14,618 nucleotides of DNA from JBHIBD01 sp046758865 (GCA_046758865.1 JBHIBD010000057.1:1-14618), one strand, 5' to 3'; counted from the stretch's first letter, positions 1 through 7,442 are shown. A program made the numbers and translations. The notes: generated by a model from the sequence alone, not told the origin.

Positions 1-61
1 TGTCGCGGCCTTGTTTTTTCAGCAGTTTTTCAGGGGGAGGTGGTTTTTCGACCTTGTTCAT
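1..61 (-). CDS. Possible 5' end of a protein gene running off the left edge
   Basis: An ATG at 61 opens 20 codons without a stop to the window edge, encoding a hydrophilic peptide rich in Lys, Glu and Pro that begins MNKVEKPPPP. No convincing Shine-Dalgarno lies next to the ATG; a GGAG sits too far upstream. Too little protein is visible to name a family. It lies downstream of ubiD on the same strand, about 145 bases after its stop, so it could be a following gene or a chance reading frame. Confidence 0.3.
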   Translation of the reverse strand, partial: MNKVEKPPPPEKLLKKQGRD

Positions 62-161
62 ACGTATGGAACAGTTTTCTCCATAACAAAGTAGTAAGAA
101 GGATTGGGCAGGGCTTGCCGCCCTGCAATACCCACTACCGATTTGTGTTGGAGCAGGCTCC
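54..161. repeat. Palindrome-rich intergenic stretch downstream of ubiD
   Basis: The 145-base gap between the possible left-edge gene and ubiD holds several dyads. One is an imperfect inverted repeat centred on TACGTA at 61-66 (arms GTTCATAC and GTATGGAAC). The second is a perfect 7-bp hairpin at 108-126 (GCAGGGC, 5-base loop, GCCCTGC). The third is the short palindrome GGAGCAGGCTCC at 150-161. The 108-126 hairpin could act as a weak terminator of ubiD, but no T-tract follows it on the minus strand. It is better explained as a repeat because a related copy precedes ubiD at 1670-1697. Confidence 0.6.
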
Positions 162-206
162 GTCGCTACATTTAATGACGGTGCGTCGTACCAGCTACAA
201 ATTATT

Positions 207-1655
207 TTACAGGTTTATCCCGTACTCCTTCCACCTTTTGTCTACCAGGGCCTTTATCTCAGGGGTCATTACTATGTCCTCTGGCCACTCACGTGTAAAA
301 CCCTCCTCGGGCCACTTCCTGGTGGCGTCTATGCCCATTTTTGAGCCTGCCTTGGGTATGGGGCAGGCATGGTCGAGCTCGTCCAGCGGGCCGTCTATGA
401 AGGTGATGTCCCGTCTGGGGTCTATGTTGTTTGCCATCCGCCACAGGACCTCGGTCTCGTTCTGGACGTTCACGTCCTTGTCCACCACCACGATTATCTT
501 ACTGAACATCATCTGCCCCATGCCCCATATGGAGCTCATAACCTTCTTTGCGTGGAAGGGGTATTGCTTGTCTATGGAGACAAAGACACAGTTGTGGAAC
601 ACGCCGAACATGGGCATATTGAAGTCCACTATCTCAGGTATGGTCAACTTGAGCAGGGGCAGAAAGAGCCTCTCTGTGGCCTTGCCCATGAAGTAGTCCT
701 CCTGGGGTGGTTGTCCTACTATGGTTGTGGGATAGATGGGGTCTTTACGGTGCGTGATGCAGGTTACGTGAAAGACGGGAAAGTGGTCTGCCAGGGAGTA
801 GTAGCCCGTGTGGTCGCCGAAGGGTCCTTCCAGGCGGGTCTCATCTGGCTCAACGTATCCCTCCAGCACTATTTCTGCGTCGGCCGGTACCTCCATGTCG
901 ATGGTCTTGCACTTGACCATCTCTACTGGTTGATTTCTGAGGAGCCCTGCGAACATCATTTCATCTATGTCCGGGGGCATGGGTGCGGTGGCGGCATATG
1001 TGATGGCCGGGTCACCACCCAGGGCAGCGGCCACCTCTATCCGCTTCCCCTCCTCTTTCCAGAGGCGGTAGTGTCTGGCACCGTCGTGATGCAGATGCCA
1101 GTGCATGCCCGTTGTCTTTTCATCGTAGACATGGAGTCGGTACATGCCTGCGTTTCTGGTGCCCGTCTTCGGGTTCTTGGTAAAGACCGCTGGAAGGGTG
1201 ATGAACTTACCGCCGTCTTTAGGCCAGCACTTTATTATGGGGAACTTGTACAGGGATGGATTATCCGTTATCACAACCTCCTGGCACGGGGCATGGCTCA
1301 CCATCTTGGGGGGGAAATTGGAAAGCTTTAGCAGGGTCGGGATGAATTTTATCTTTTCTATCAGTGTCGCTGGGGTCTTGGGCTTGGTCAGCTCCTCTAT
1401 CTCACGGGCTATCTCATCCAGGCTGTGGCCGCCAAGGGCCATGGACATCCTCTCGTAGGAGCCCATGGCATTAATAAGTAGGGGGATATTTGAGCCCTTT
1501 ACCCTTTCAAAGAGTAGGGCAGGCCCACCGGCCTTGGTCACTCTATCGGTGATTTCTGTTATCTCTAGCTCTGGGTCTACTTCAACCTTGATTCTCTGTA
1601 GTTGACCGGACTGTTCAAGTTTCTCTATAAACTCTCTGAGGTCTCTGTAGGCCAT
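207..1655 (-). CDS. ubiD: UbiD-family prenylated-FMN-dependent decarboxylase
   Basis: Predicted (de)carboxylase using prenyl-FMN made by a UbiX partner. Family members act on 4-hydroxy-3-polyprenylbenzoate in ubiquinone synthesis, on the equivalent menaquinone/futalosine intermediate, or on other aromatic acids; the substrate cannot be set here because no other quinone gene is in view. The 482-residue length is close to the roughly 500 usual for the family. The cofactor region GMYRLHVYDEKTTGMHWHLH spans about 170-189. Arg173 and Glu276 (in LEGPFGDHTGYY), with acidic residues at 271-272, sit where the catalytic Arg-Glu-Glu set is expected. The ATG at 1655 was chosen over one 14 codons upstream because family similarity begins at MAYRDLREF, an AGGA lies about 9 bases before it, and the longer form would be encoded by the leader hairpin. 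Confidence 0.93.
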   Translation of the reverse strand: MAYRDLREFIEKLEQSGQLQRIKVEVDPELEITEITDRVTKAGGPALLFERVKGSNIPLLINAMGSYERMSMALGGHSLDEIAREIEELTKPKTPATLIEKIKFIPTLLKLSNFPPKMVSHAPCQEVVITDNPSLYKFPIIKCWPKDGGKFITLPAVFTKNPKTGTRNAGMYRLHVYDEKTTGMHWHLHHDGARHYRLWKEEGKRIEVAAALGGDPAITYAATAPMPPDIDEMMFAGLLRNQPVEMVKCKTIDMEVPADAEIVLEGYVEPDETRLEGPFGDHTGYYSLADHFPVFHVTCITHRKDPIYPTTIVGQPPQEDYFMGKATERLFLPLLKLTIPEIVDFNMPMFGVFHNCVFVSIDKQYPFHAKKVMSSIWGMGQMMFSKIIVVVDKDVNVQNETEVLWRMANNIDPRRDITFIDGPLDELDHACPIPKAGSKMGIDATRKWPEEGFTREWPEDIVMTPEIKALVDKRWKEYGINL

Positions 1656-1664
1656 GGGAATCCT

Positions 1665-1693
1665 GTATCGCAGGGCAAGAAGCCCTACGATAC
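1665..1693 (-). promoter_or_regulatory. Leader hairpin immediately upstream of ubiD
   Basis: In the ubiD mRNA this forms a 12-bp stem (DNA arms GTATCGTAGGGC and GCCCTGCGATAC) with a 5-base loop. The only imperfect pair is a G-U wobble. The stem ends about 9 bases before the ATG, so it abuts the AGGA ribosome-binding site. If the candidate promoter is right, the transcript would begin at the base of this stem. It could stabilise the mRNA 5' end or affect ribosome access. It also belongs to a repeat pair with 108-135, so a regulatory role is inference. Confidence 0.55.
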
Positions 1694-1699
1694 CCACAT

Positions 1700-1728
1700 A
1701 TTATCGCAGTGGCAAGAATCTCGAGTAA
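1700..1728 (-). promoter_or_regulatory. Candidate sigma-70 promoter for ubiD
   Basis: On the minus strand an extended -10 (TGC followed by GATAAT at 1705-1700) lies 17 bases from a poor -35 (TTACTC at 1728-1723). Transcription would start near 1693, giving a leader of about 40 bases. The extended -10 could compensate for the weak -35. This is a pattern match only. Confidence 0.4.
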
Positions 1729-1729
1729 C

Positions 1730-1849
1730 TGTAGCGCACCAGTCACACCGGAGGCGGACCTGCCTCTGGCAGACTTGTCTGGTACGTTAAACGTGCGAGA
1801 TAAATCATGCCAAAGGCAGACCTGCCTATGGCACGGCTCGCACGCTACA
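1730..1849. repeat. Composite palindromic element with two nested hairpins
   Basis: The ubiD-larE gap (1656-1921) contains no gene. An outer inverted pair TGTAGCG (1730-1736) and CGCTACA (1843-1849) encloses two arms. Arm 1 is ACCAG (1738-1742)/CTGGT (1779-1783) around an 8-bp hairpin at 1748-1769. Arm 2 is CGTGCGAG (1792-1799)/CTCGCACG (1837-1844) around a 9-bp hairpin at 1809-1832 with one mismatch. Both inner hairpins have six-base loops ending in GACCT. A separate palindrome, GTCGAGC-AA-GCTCGAC, lies at 1865-1880. The layout resembles a small non-coding repeat element of the REP or MITE kind. Confidence 0.6.
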
Positions 1850-1921
1850 TCTATACTAACGTAAGTCGAGCAAGCTCGACCACTACAACTATTAAAACTA
1901 CATAGGGCTGTGGGAAAATTT

Positions 1922-2725
1922 TTATCTCCTCAAGACCTCGTTCATGCTGCCGGTGCGGTATCCCTGAAGGTCGAGGGTGATATACGTGTAACCTATTTTC
2001 TTCAGCGCGTCCACTATTGCATTGCGCTTCTTGAGGGCCAGTGGAAGGTCCTCAGGTGTCAGCTCTATCCTGGCGATAGTTCCATGGTGGCGTACCCGAA
2101 ACTGCTTAAACCCCATTTGTCTGAGAAAATCCTCCGCAGAGGAGACCTTAGCGAGGTTTTCTGGGGTAATTGCCTCGCCGTAGGGAAAGCGGCTGGACAT
2201 GCAGGCGTAAGAGGGTTTGTCCCATGTTGGAAGGCCGAGGTCCTTTGAGAGCTTGCGTATATCTTCCTTGGTTAGCCTTACCTCCTTAAGTGGGCTGCGT
2301 ACACCCAGTTCCTGGGCAGCCTTAGTGCCTGGCCTATAATCCTGTGTATCGTCTATGTTGGTGCCATCAACTATATTAGCGTAACCTTCCTTGCTGGCTA
2401 TGTCTTTTAATTTCTCAAAGAGTTCAGACTTGCAGAAGTAGCACCTCTCAGGTGGGTTGTCGCTAAAGCCTTTGATATCTAACTCTTTTGTCTCGATGAT
2501 GAGGTGGGTGATGCCAATCTCCTTGGCGAGTCTTTTGGCTGCCTCAAGCTCATGGGCTGGGTAGGTTTCTGAGCTTGCAGTAACTGCTAGCGCTTTCTCC
2601 CCCAGGAGGTCGCTACAGAGTTTGGCCATAAGGGTACTATCCACACCTCCCGAGAATGCCACCACCGCGCTGTCCAGGTCTCGTATAATGCCTTTAAGTT
2701 TCTCTAGTTTCCCGTTTGAGTTCAT
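1922..2725 (-). CDS. larE: LarE-type PP-loop sulfur transferase, three-cysteine form
   Basis: LarE supplies sulfur to pyridinium dicarboxylate mononucleotide when the nickel-pincer cofactor of lactate racemase and related enzymes is made. The 267-residue product has the ATP-binding PP-loop SGGVDS at 25-30, the family motif PPERCYFCK at 91-99 and PSYACMSSR at 171-179. Cys175 aligns with the single sulfur-donating Cys of the Lactobacillus enzyme, while Cys95 and Cys98 add a CxxC, as in LarE proteins reported to hold a [4Fe-4S] cluster. It follows nadA on the same strand. A TTG start at 2767, 16 bases after the nadA stop, would add 14 residues. I prefer the ATG at 2725 because family similarity begins there, though neither start has a good Shine-Dalgarno. 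No larB, larC or racemase gene is in the window. Confidence 0.87.
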   Translation of the reverse strand: MNSNGKLEKLKGIIRDLDSAVVAFSGGVDSTLMAKLCSDLLGEKALAVTASSETYPAHELEAAKRLAKEIGITHLIIETKELDIKGFSDNPPERCYFCKSELFEKLKDIASKEGYANIVDGTNIDDTQDYRPGTKAAQELGVRSPLKEVRLTKEDIRKLSKDLGLPTWDKPSYACMSSRFPYGEAITPENLAKVSSAEDFLRQMGFKQFRVRHHGTIARIELTPEDLPLALKKRNAIVDALKKIGYTYITLDLQGYRTGSMNEVLRR

Positions 2726-2783
2726 TGGATTTAGAGGGCGTGAGTTCCCTATGGTCAAAGTGCTCAAAAGGCTTTATTTGTTG

Positions 2784-3719
2784 CTAGCTCCTTAGGGCGG
2801 GGCTAGGTTCTGAAAGCTCCAGCATCCTCTCTATGGCCAGCCTTGCCCTTTCTGCCACGTCCTCAGGCACGGTGACCTCATTTTCGGCGTCCATGTCCTC
2901 CAGGCACCATAGCACCTTTTCAATGGTGTTCTTTTTCATGTTGGGACATGTGGCCTGTTCAGAGGCTGGTATAAACGTCTTTTCGGGGCTTTCCTTCTGG
3001 AGGCGGTGTATTATCCCGTTCTCTGTGCCCACGATGATTTCCTTGGCATTTGACTCCCTGCAGTACTTGGCGATGCCGGTGGTACTGGCCACATGGTCGG
3101 CCAGTTGAATAACATCACCCGTGCACTCAGGATGCACCACTACCTTTGCGTTGGGGTATTCCCGTCTGCGTTTCTCAATATCCTGGGCCAGGATGCGGTG
3201 GTGTGTGGGGCAGAAGCCCGGCCAGAAGGTCATCTTTCTACCCAGTTTTGAGGAGACATAGGCCCCAAGGCTCTTATCCGGCACGAAGATAATCTCATCT
3301 TCTTCAGGGATAGACGAGACTATTTTTTGTGCATTAGAGGAGGTGCAACATATGTCGCTTTCGGCCTTTACAGCAGCAGTAGTATTAACGTAGCAGACCA
3401 CCCTTGTGTTGGGATTTTTGGACTTCTTTTCTCTGAGTCCATTGGCTGTTATCATGTCAGCCATGGGGCAGCCGGACTGTGGGTCAGGTAAGAGTACGGT
3501 CTTGTCGGGGCACAGGATGGCTGCTGTTTCTGCCATAAAGTGTACACCACAAAAGACTATCACCTCTGCATCGGTCCCTGCAGCCTGCTGCGATAGACCC
3601 AGGGAATCACCGGTAAAGTCTGCTATGTCTTGTATCTCACCCCTTTGATAGTTGTGGGCGAGGATAATAGCATTGCGCCCCTTTTTAAGCTCTTGTATTT
3701 TCTCTGCGATACTACGCAT
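2784..3719 (-). CDS. nadA: Quinolinate synthase A
   Basis: Condenses iminoaspartate with dihydroxyacetone phosphate to quinolinate in de novo NAD synthesis; cytosolic and oxygen-sensitive. The 311 residues match the shorter NadA class. Cluster ligands expected for a [4Fe-4S] centre are present at Cys84 (SGCPMAD), Cys170 (PGFCPTHH) and Cys258 (QATCPNMK). HNYQ (22-25), GVHFMAE (58-64) and HPEC (196-199) are further family motifs. The ATG at 3719 is preceded by a GGGAGAGAGGG ribosome-binding region. A TTG 17 codons upstream (3770) is rejected because it overlaps the likely -35 element. nadB and nadC are not in the window. larE follows closely and is probably co-transcribed. Confidence 0.95.
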   Translation of the reverse strand: MRSIAEKIQELKKGRNAIILAHNYQRGEIQDIADFTGDSLGLSQQAAGTDAEVIVFCGVHFMAETAAILCPDKTVLLPDPQSGCPMADMITANGLREKKSKNPNTRVVCYVNTTAAVKAESDICCTSSNAQKIVSSIPEEDEIIFVPDKSLGAYVSSKLGRKMTFWPGFCPTHHRILAQDIEKRRREYPNAKVVVHPECTGDVIQLADHVASTTGIAKYCRESNAKEIIVGTENGIIHRLQKESPEKTFIPASEQATCPNMKKNTIEKVLWCLEDMDAENEVTVPEDVAERARLAIERMLELSEPSPALRS

Positions 3720-3740
3720 ACGTGAACCCTCTCTCCCAAA

Positions 3741-3770
3741 AGTATACCCTATCAGAGGTAATGTCCTCAA
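3741..3770 (-). promoter_or_regulatory. Candidate sigma-70 promoter for nadA-larE
   Basis: On the minus strand a -35 TTGAGG (3770-3765) and a -10 TATACT (3746-3741) are separated by 18 bases. The start would fall near 3734, leaving a leader of about 15 bases that contains the Shine-Dalgarno. Its position supports the ATG at 3719 as the nadA start. Confidence 0.55.
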
Positions 3771-3811
3771 GTTAGGAAAAAGTCGATGATACCAGAAATC
3801 AGCATACTTTT

Positions 3812-3828
3812 ACAAGGTTTTTCCTTGT
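3812..3828. promoter_or_regulatory. Inverted repeat at the -35 of the kinase promoter (possible operator)
   Basis: Perfect 6-bp inverted repeat ACAAGG-TTTTT-CCTTGT. Its right arm ends on the first base of the -35 element at 3828-3833, a position where a bound regulator could act on the rightward kinase operon and perhaps also on divergent nadA. A chance dyad is not excluded. Confidence 0.35.
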
Positions 3829-3856
3829 TGACAGGTAACCGACCCCGAACTATCAT
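3828..3856 (+). promoter_or_regulatory. Strong sigma-70-type promoter for the kinase/regulator operon
   Basis: A consensus -35 TTGACA (3828-3833) is followed after exactly 17 bases by TATCAT (3851-3856). The predicted start near 3863 leaves a leader of about 28 bases before the ATG at 3891. This is among the best promoter matches in the window. Confidence 0.7.
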
Positions 3857-3890
3857 TTCATTCTAACTGCTTAGAGGAAAGGGATTATAT

Positions 3891-6008
3891 ATGCCGCTGT
3901 ACGAGATAGTTTCCCTTACAGGGTTCCTGGCTGGAAGTGTCCTCCATGTAGTCCTTTTGGCCCTTATCTATCAGAGGAAGAATAAGACCCCAAGCGAGCT
4001 GGCCTTTTTCTTCCTAGTGGTCACGGTGGCTATGTGGCATGTGGGTAATACTATAAGCATCTTCAGCCAGATGCTGTTTGGGAGAAATGTTTCATCTATT
4101 AATTATGTGGCAGATGCCGTTGCCTATATCGGCATCGGGCTTATCCCCAGCCTGCTCCTCCATACGGCAGCCCTTTATCTCACGGAAAGGGGCATGCACA
4201 TAAGCAAGAGGCTCCAAAGGTTCACAATCGTTGTGGTTTATCTCCCGGTACTGCCCTTTTCTGTGGCCGTCAGGGAGATGGTTTTTTCCGAGGAAGCTTA
4301 CCTATTCACGGCAGTAATGCCTTTTGTGAAGCCCTTTGTGATGTGGCTGATAATTGCACTAGGGGCAACGGCTTTGATATCTTACAAGGTCTCTAGGCTT
4401 ACAGATGACCCGGAAGACCAGAGGTTTCACATCTACATCTCCTGGGTGCTTGTTTCTATCGCTGCCTTTATTGGGTTTATAGTACTCTTGGAGGGCAAGC
4501 ACCTCTCTTACGTGGGTGATTACTTCGTGCTGGCTGCCATGCTGTCATCGATATTTCCCAGCATAATCTTTTCCTATTTTGTGTACCGCTTTAACTACAT
4601 GGAGTTTGTGCTGCGGAGAAGTGTCTTTTATTCTTTTCTCACACTAATACTTATATGTCTTTATTACTTTGGGATAAAGCAATTCTCAAAATATATGGAA
4701 GGACACTACAATGTAAACCCCAAGGTGCTTGAGGCCGCCCTTGTTATCGCCCTGTTGTACTGGTTTCCAAAGCTGAAGGAAAAGTTGCAGGACCTCATGA
4801 GGACGCTTTTATTCAGGAGGGTTGCTGACAGCGAGTACCTGTTGACAGACCTGAGTCACAGCATTGCAGAAGATTCGTTGGTTAATCTTTCGAGGCTCCT
4901 TGACTACGTGATGAAGGTCATAAAGAACGCCACGGGGGCGAAGAAGGCAAAACTCATACTCTTTAAGGGCGGTAATGTCCAGACATTTGGGGATGGTCAC
5001 GGGCGGACGGTTACACCGAAGGCCGTGAGTAATATTGTCAAGTATTTTGCCACAGGGGAACTCACCGTGCTAGAAAGGCCCGAGACCAAAGACGTTCATA
5101 TCGTAGGTGAGATGAAGTCACTTGAAGCCCATTATGTGTTTCCAATATTTGAAGAGAGGAACTTGGTTGGACTCTTGTGCCTCGACAGGTCTATCCAGGG
5201 TTTCCCCCTACCAGCGGACAATCTTGAACAATTGCTGATAATCGCTAACCAGATATCCTCCGCCCTGGCAAAAGCCAAGCTAATAGACGAGAAGCTCCGA
5301 CTGGAAAGAAGGATAATGGAGAGTGAGAAACTCCTGAGTCTGGGAAGGCTTTCTACCAGCGTGGCCCACGAGGTCAAGAACCCCTTGAGCTCTATAAAAG
5401 CGATTGTTCAGGTGCTGAGAGAAGATATCAAGTGGGATAAGAAGAGTAAAGAGGCGCTTTCTATTATTGTAGGAGAGGTAGATAGGCTGACCAAGGTGGT
5501 TAACCAACTCTTGCAGTTTGCGAGGCCAGCGGGAGACAGGGAGCAAAGCTACAGGCTCCCTGATGTGCTCTCTGGGGTATTGCTCGTGCTGAAACATGAG
5601 GCTAGGAAGAACGGTGTAATCATTTACCAAAACATTTCTGGGGATATTCCACTCATTAATGCGGAGGAGGGGACATTGCAGGAGGTATTTTTTAACCTTA
5701 TACACAACGGCATACAGGCCATGCCTCAAGGGGGAACGCTGTCTATAACTGCCGGGATTGGTTATGGTAACGGACTGGAGGTAAGGGTTACGGATACTGG
5801 GTCTGGCGTATCCGCAGAATCAGCAGACAAAATATTTGAGCCATTTTACACCACTAAGCAGATGGGCACGGGCCTGGGACTTTCTATTGTGAAGAGGCGC
5901 CTGGAGGAGATGGGGGGGAGTGTGGAGGTTGAGAGTAGTCCCCTGGGGTCGAGCTTTGTGGTGAAACTGCCTATACATGAGGGTTCTTTTTCGCCTGCCA
6001 GTGAATGA
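3891..6008 (+). CDS. Membrane-bound histidine kinase, multi-TM sensor plus GAF (NtrB/PrsK-like architecture)
   Basis: Sensor kinase of a two-component pair, 705 residues. About eight or nine hydrophobic segments fill residues 1 to about 300, with little periplasmic material, so sensing may occur within the membrane. A GAF-like domain follows (about 325-470), then a short coiled linker. The HisKA domain carries phospho-accepting His493 in VAHEVKNPLSS. The ATPase domain has the N-box Asn606 (FFNLIHNGIQAM), DTGSG and the GTGLGLSI lid near the end. The ATG at 3891 is preceded by an AGAGGAAAGGGA purine run. The gene ends 12 bases before its partner regulator. The layout (multi-TM, GAF, HisKA) recalls PrsK-type kinases of exopolysaccharide/PEP-CTERM systems, but no such locus is visible, so the signal is unknown. 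Confidence 0.92.
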   Translation: MPLYEIVSLTGFLAGSVLHVVLLALIYQRKNKTPSELAFFFLVVTVAMWHVGNTISIFSQMLFGRNVSSINYVADAVAYIGIGLIPSLLLHTAALYLTERGMHISKRLQRFTIVVVYLPVLPFSVAVREMVFSEEAYLFTAVMPFVKPFVMWLIIALGATALISYKVSRLTDDPEDQRFHIYISWVLVSIAAFIGFIVLLEGKHLSYVGDYFVLAAMLSSIFPSIIFSYFVYRFNYMEFVLRRSVFYSFLTLILICLYYFGIKQFSKYMEGHYNVNPKVLEAALVIALLYWFPKLKEKLQDLMRTLLFRRVADSEYLLTDLSHSIAEDSLVNLSRLLDYVMKVIKNATGAKKAKLILFKGGNVQTFGDGHGRTVTPKAVSNIVKYFATGELTVLERPETKDVHIVGEMKSLEAHYVFPIFEERNLVGLLCLDRSIQGFPLPADNLEQLLIIANQISSALAKAKLIDEKLRLERRIMESEKLLSLGRLSTSVAHEVKNPLSSIKAIVQVLREDIKWDKKSKEALSIIVGEVDRLTKVVNQLLQFARPAGDREQSYRLPDVLSGVLLVLKHEARKNGVIIYQNISGDIPLINAEEGTLQEVFFNLIHNGIQAMPQGGTLSITAGIGYGNGLEVRVTDTGSGVSAESADKIFEPFYTTKQMGTGLGLSIVKRRLEEMGGSVEVESSPLGSSFVVKLPIHEGSFSPASE

Positions 6009-6020
6009 GGAGAATGAGGC

Positions 6021-7430
6021 GTGAGTGTTCCATCCATACTTATAGTGGATGATGAGAAGGGTGCCAGATTTGGAATGAAGATGGCCTTGGAAAAGGACGG
6101 GTACATTGTCCATGAGGCCGCAAGTGGTCAAGAGGCGTTGAAGATTGTGGACACGAAGTGTCCCAGACTTGTCTTTTTGGATATAAACATGCCTGGGATG
6201 GATGGGCTTGAGGTGTTGGGAAAAGTGAGGGAGATAGAGACTCCTCCTCTGGTGGTTATGGTGACGGCTCACGGCTCTGAGAGGATAGCCGTGGAGGCCA
6301 TGAAGAAGGGTGCTTACGACTACATAGCAAAGCCCTTCGAGATAGACGAGCTGAGGCTTATTGCCAAAAACGCCATGGAAAATCTGGCCCTTAGGGACGA
6401 AAACAAGCGTCTGAGGTCACAGCTGGAAAGTCTCGACTCCATGGGGGAGATTTTGGGTCAGACGGATGCCATAAAGGATGTGTTTGCAAAGATAGAGAAG
6501 GTCTCGGCCACGGATGTTACCGTGCTTATATCGGGTGAGAGTGGTAGCGGGAAGGAATTGGTGGCACGTGAGATACATAGGAGGAGCAAGCGTTCGCAAG
6601 GGCCTCTTGTGGTGATGAACTGCGCTGCCATGCTCGATACCCTTATCGAGAGTGAGCTCTTTGGTCATGAGAAAGGGGCCTTTACTGGGGCAGCGGGCAG
6701 ACGCATTGGGAAGTTCGAGCAGGCTCACGGTGGCACCCTCTTCCTTGATGAGGTGGGTGACATGAGTGCTAACACCCAGGCTAAGCTCCTTAGGGCCATT
6801 GAGGAGCAAAGTTTTGAGAGGCTAGGTGGTGAAGAAACATTGCACGTCGATGTGCGGGTGATTAGCGCCACTAACAAGGACCTTTGTGAGGAGGTAGGGG
6901 TGGGGAGGTTTCGTGAAGACCTTTATTATAGGCTAAAGGTTGTGGAGATAGAGTTGCCACCGCTGAGGCAGCGTCGGGGTGATATACCGTTGTTGGTGCA
7001 CCATTTCCTGGAGCTTTTCTCAAGGAAGCACAACAAAGATGTAAGGAACGTATCGAGAGACGCCATGCAGGTGGTGATGTCCTATGACTGGCCTGGCAAC
7101 GTCCGCCAATTGGCCAACATGATAGAAAGTGCAGTTGTGCTAACGGGAGATTCTGTCCTCACCCTGGAGGACCTTGCAGGCGAACTAAATCCGCCTCAGG
7201 CGGACCAAACACCATCAGCCCACATGTTGGACATAGATTATGACCTCCCCTTTAAGGAGGCAAAAAAGAGGGCGGTTGAGGCCTTTGAGAGGGAGTTTAT
7301 CACCAGGAGTTTGGAAGAGCACAAGGGTAACATCACTCGGGCGGCAGGAGCGCTAGGCATGCACCGCCAGGCACTGCAACAAAAGATAAAGGAACTTAAG
7401 TTGCGACAGCAGACAGGCGTAGAAGAATAA
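6021..7430 (+). CDS. NtrC/AtoC-type sigma-54-dependent response regulator
   Basis: Transcription activator, 469 residues, cognate to the kinase just upstream. The receiver domain (1 to about 120) has phospho-acceptor Asp54 in FLDINMPGMDG. The AAA+ domain (about 140-375) has Walker A GESGSGKE at 172-179, the sigma-54-contacting GAFTGA loop at 219-224 and Walker B GGTLFLDEVGD. A Fis-type helix-turn-helix ends the protein (about 435-465, GNITRAAGALGMHRQALQQK). Translation starts at GTG 6021; AGGAG at 6008-6012 gives 8-base spacing and lies right at the kinase stop, so the two are translationally linked. The linker between ATPase and HTH is encoded partly by a 15-bp palindrome (7190-7204). Targets should be sigma-54 promoters, none of which is convincing nearby. 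Confidence 0.95.
   Translation: MSVPSILIVDDEKGARFGMKMALEKDGYIVHEAASGQEALKIVDTKCPRLVFLDINMPGMDGLEVLGKVREIETPPLVVMVTAHGSERIAVEAMKKGAYDYIAKPFEIDELRLIAKNAMENLALRDENKRLRSQLESLDSMGEILGQTDAIKDVFAKIEKVSATDVTVLISGESGSGKELVAREIHRRSKRSQGPLVVMNCAAMLDTLIESELFGHEKGAFTGAAGRRIGKFEQAHGGTLFLDEVGDMSANTQAKLLRAIEEQSFERLGGEETLHVDVRVISATNKDLCEEVGVGRFREDLYYRLKVVEIELPPLRQRRGDIPLLVHHFLELFSRKHNKDVRNVSRDAMQVVMSYDWPGNVRQLANMIESAVVLTGDSVLTLEDLAGELNPPQADQTPSAHMLDIDYDLPFKEAKKRAVEAFEREFITRSLEEHKGNITRAAGALGMHRQALQQKIKELKLRQQTGVEE
7190..7204. repeat. Perfect 15-bp palindrome inside the sigma-54 regulator gene
   Basis: TCCGCCTCAGGCGGA is a perfect odd-length palindrome in the interdomain linker of the regulator, read as part of NPPQADQ. 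The nine bases AGGCGGACC overlapping its right half (7198-7206) recur at 1752-1760 in the intergenic hairpin element, and once with one change at 1814-1822. This suggests a dispersed palindromic repeat tolerated in a flexible protein linker. Confidence 0.55.
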
Positions 7431-7442
7431 AAACATTTATGT

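Noticed and set aside
369..1331. 320-codon open frame on the plus strand opposite ubiD
   Set aside because: It is the antisense of a clearly conserved UbiD gene, lacks any recognisable domain and has His/Val-rich shadow composition.
1656..1921. CRISPR array or tRNA in the ubiD-larE gap
   Set aside because: The repeats are inverted and not evenly spaced, and no tRNA-like acceptor, anticodon or T-arm pattern was found.
3720..3770. TTG-initiated 17-residue N-terminal extension of NadA
   Set aside because: It overlaps the likely nadA promoter, while the ATG at 3719 has a good Shine-Dalgarno and family-like N-terminus.
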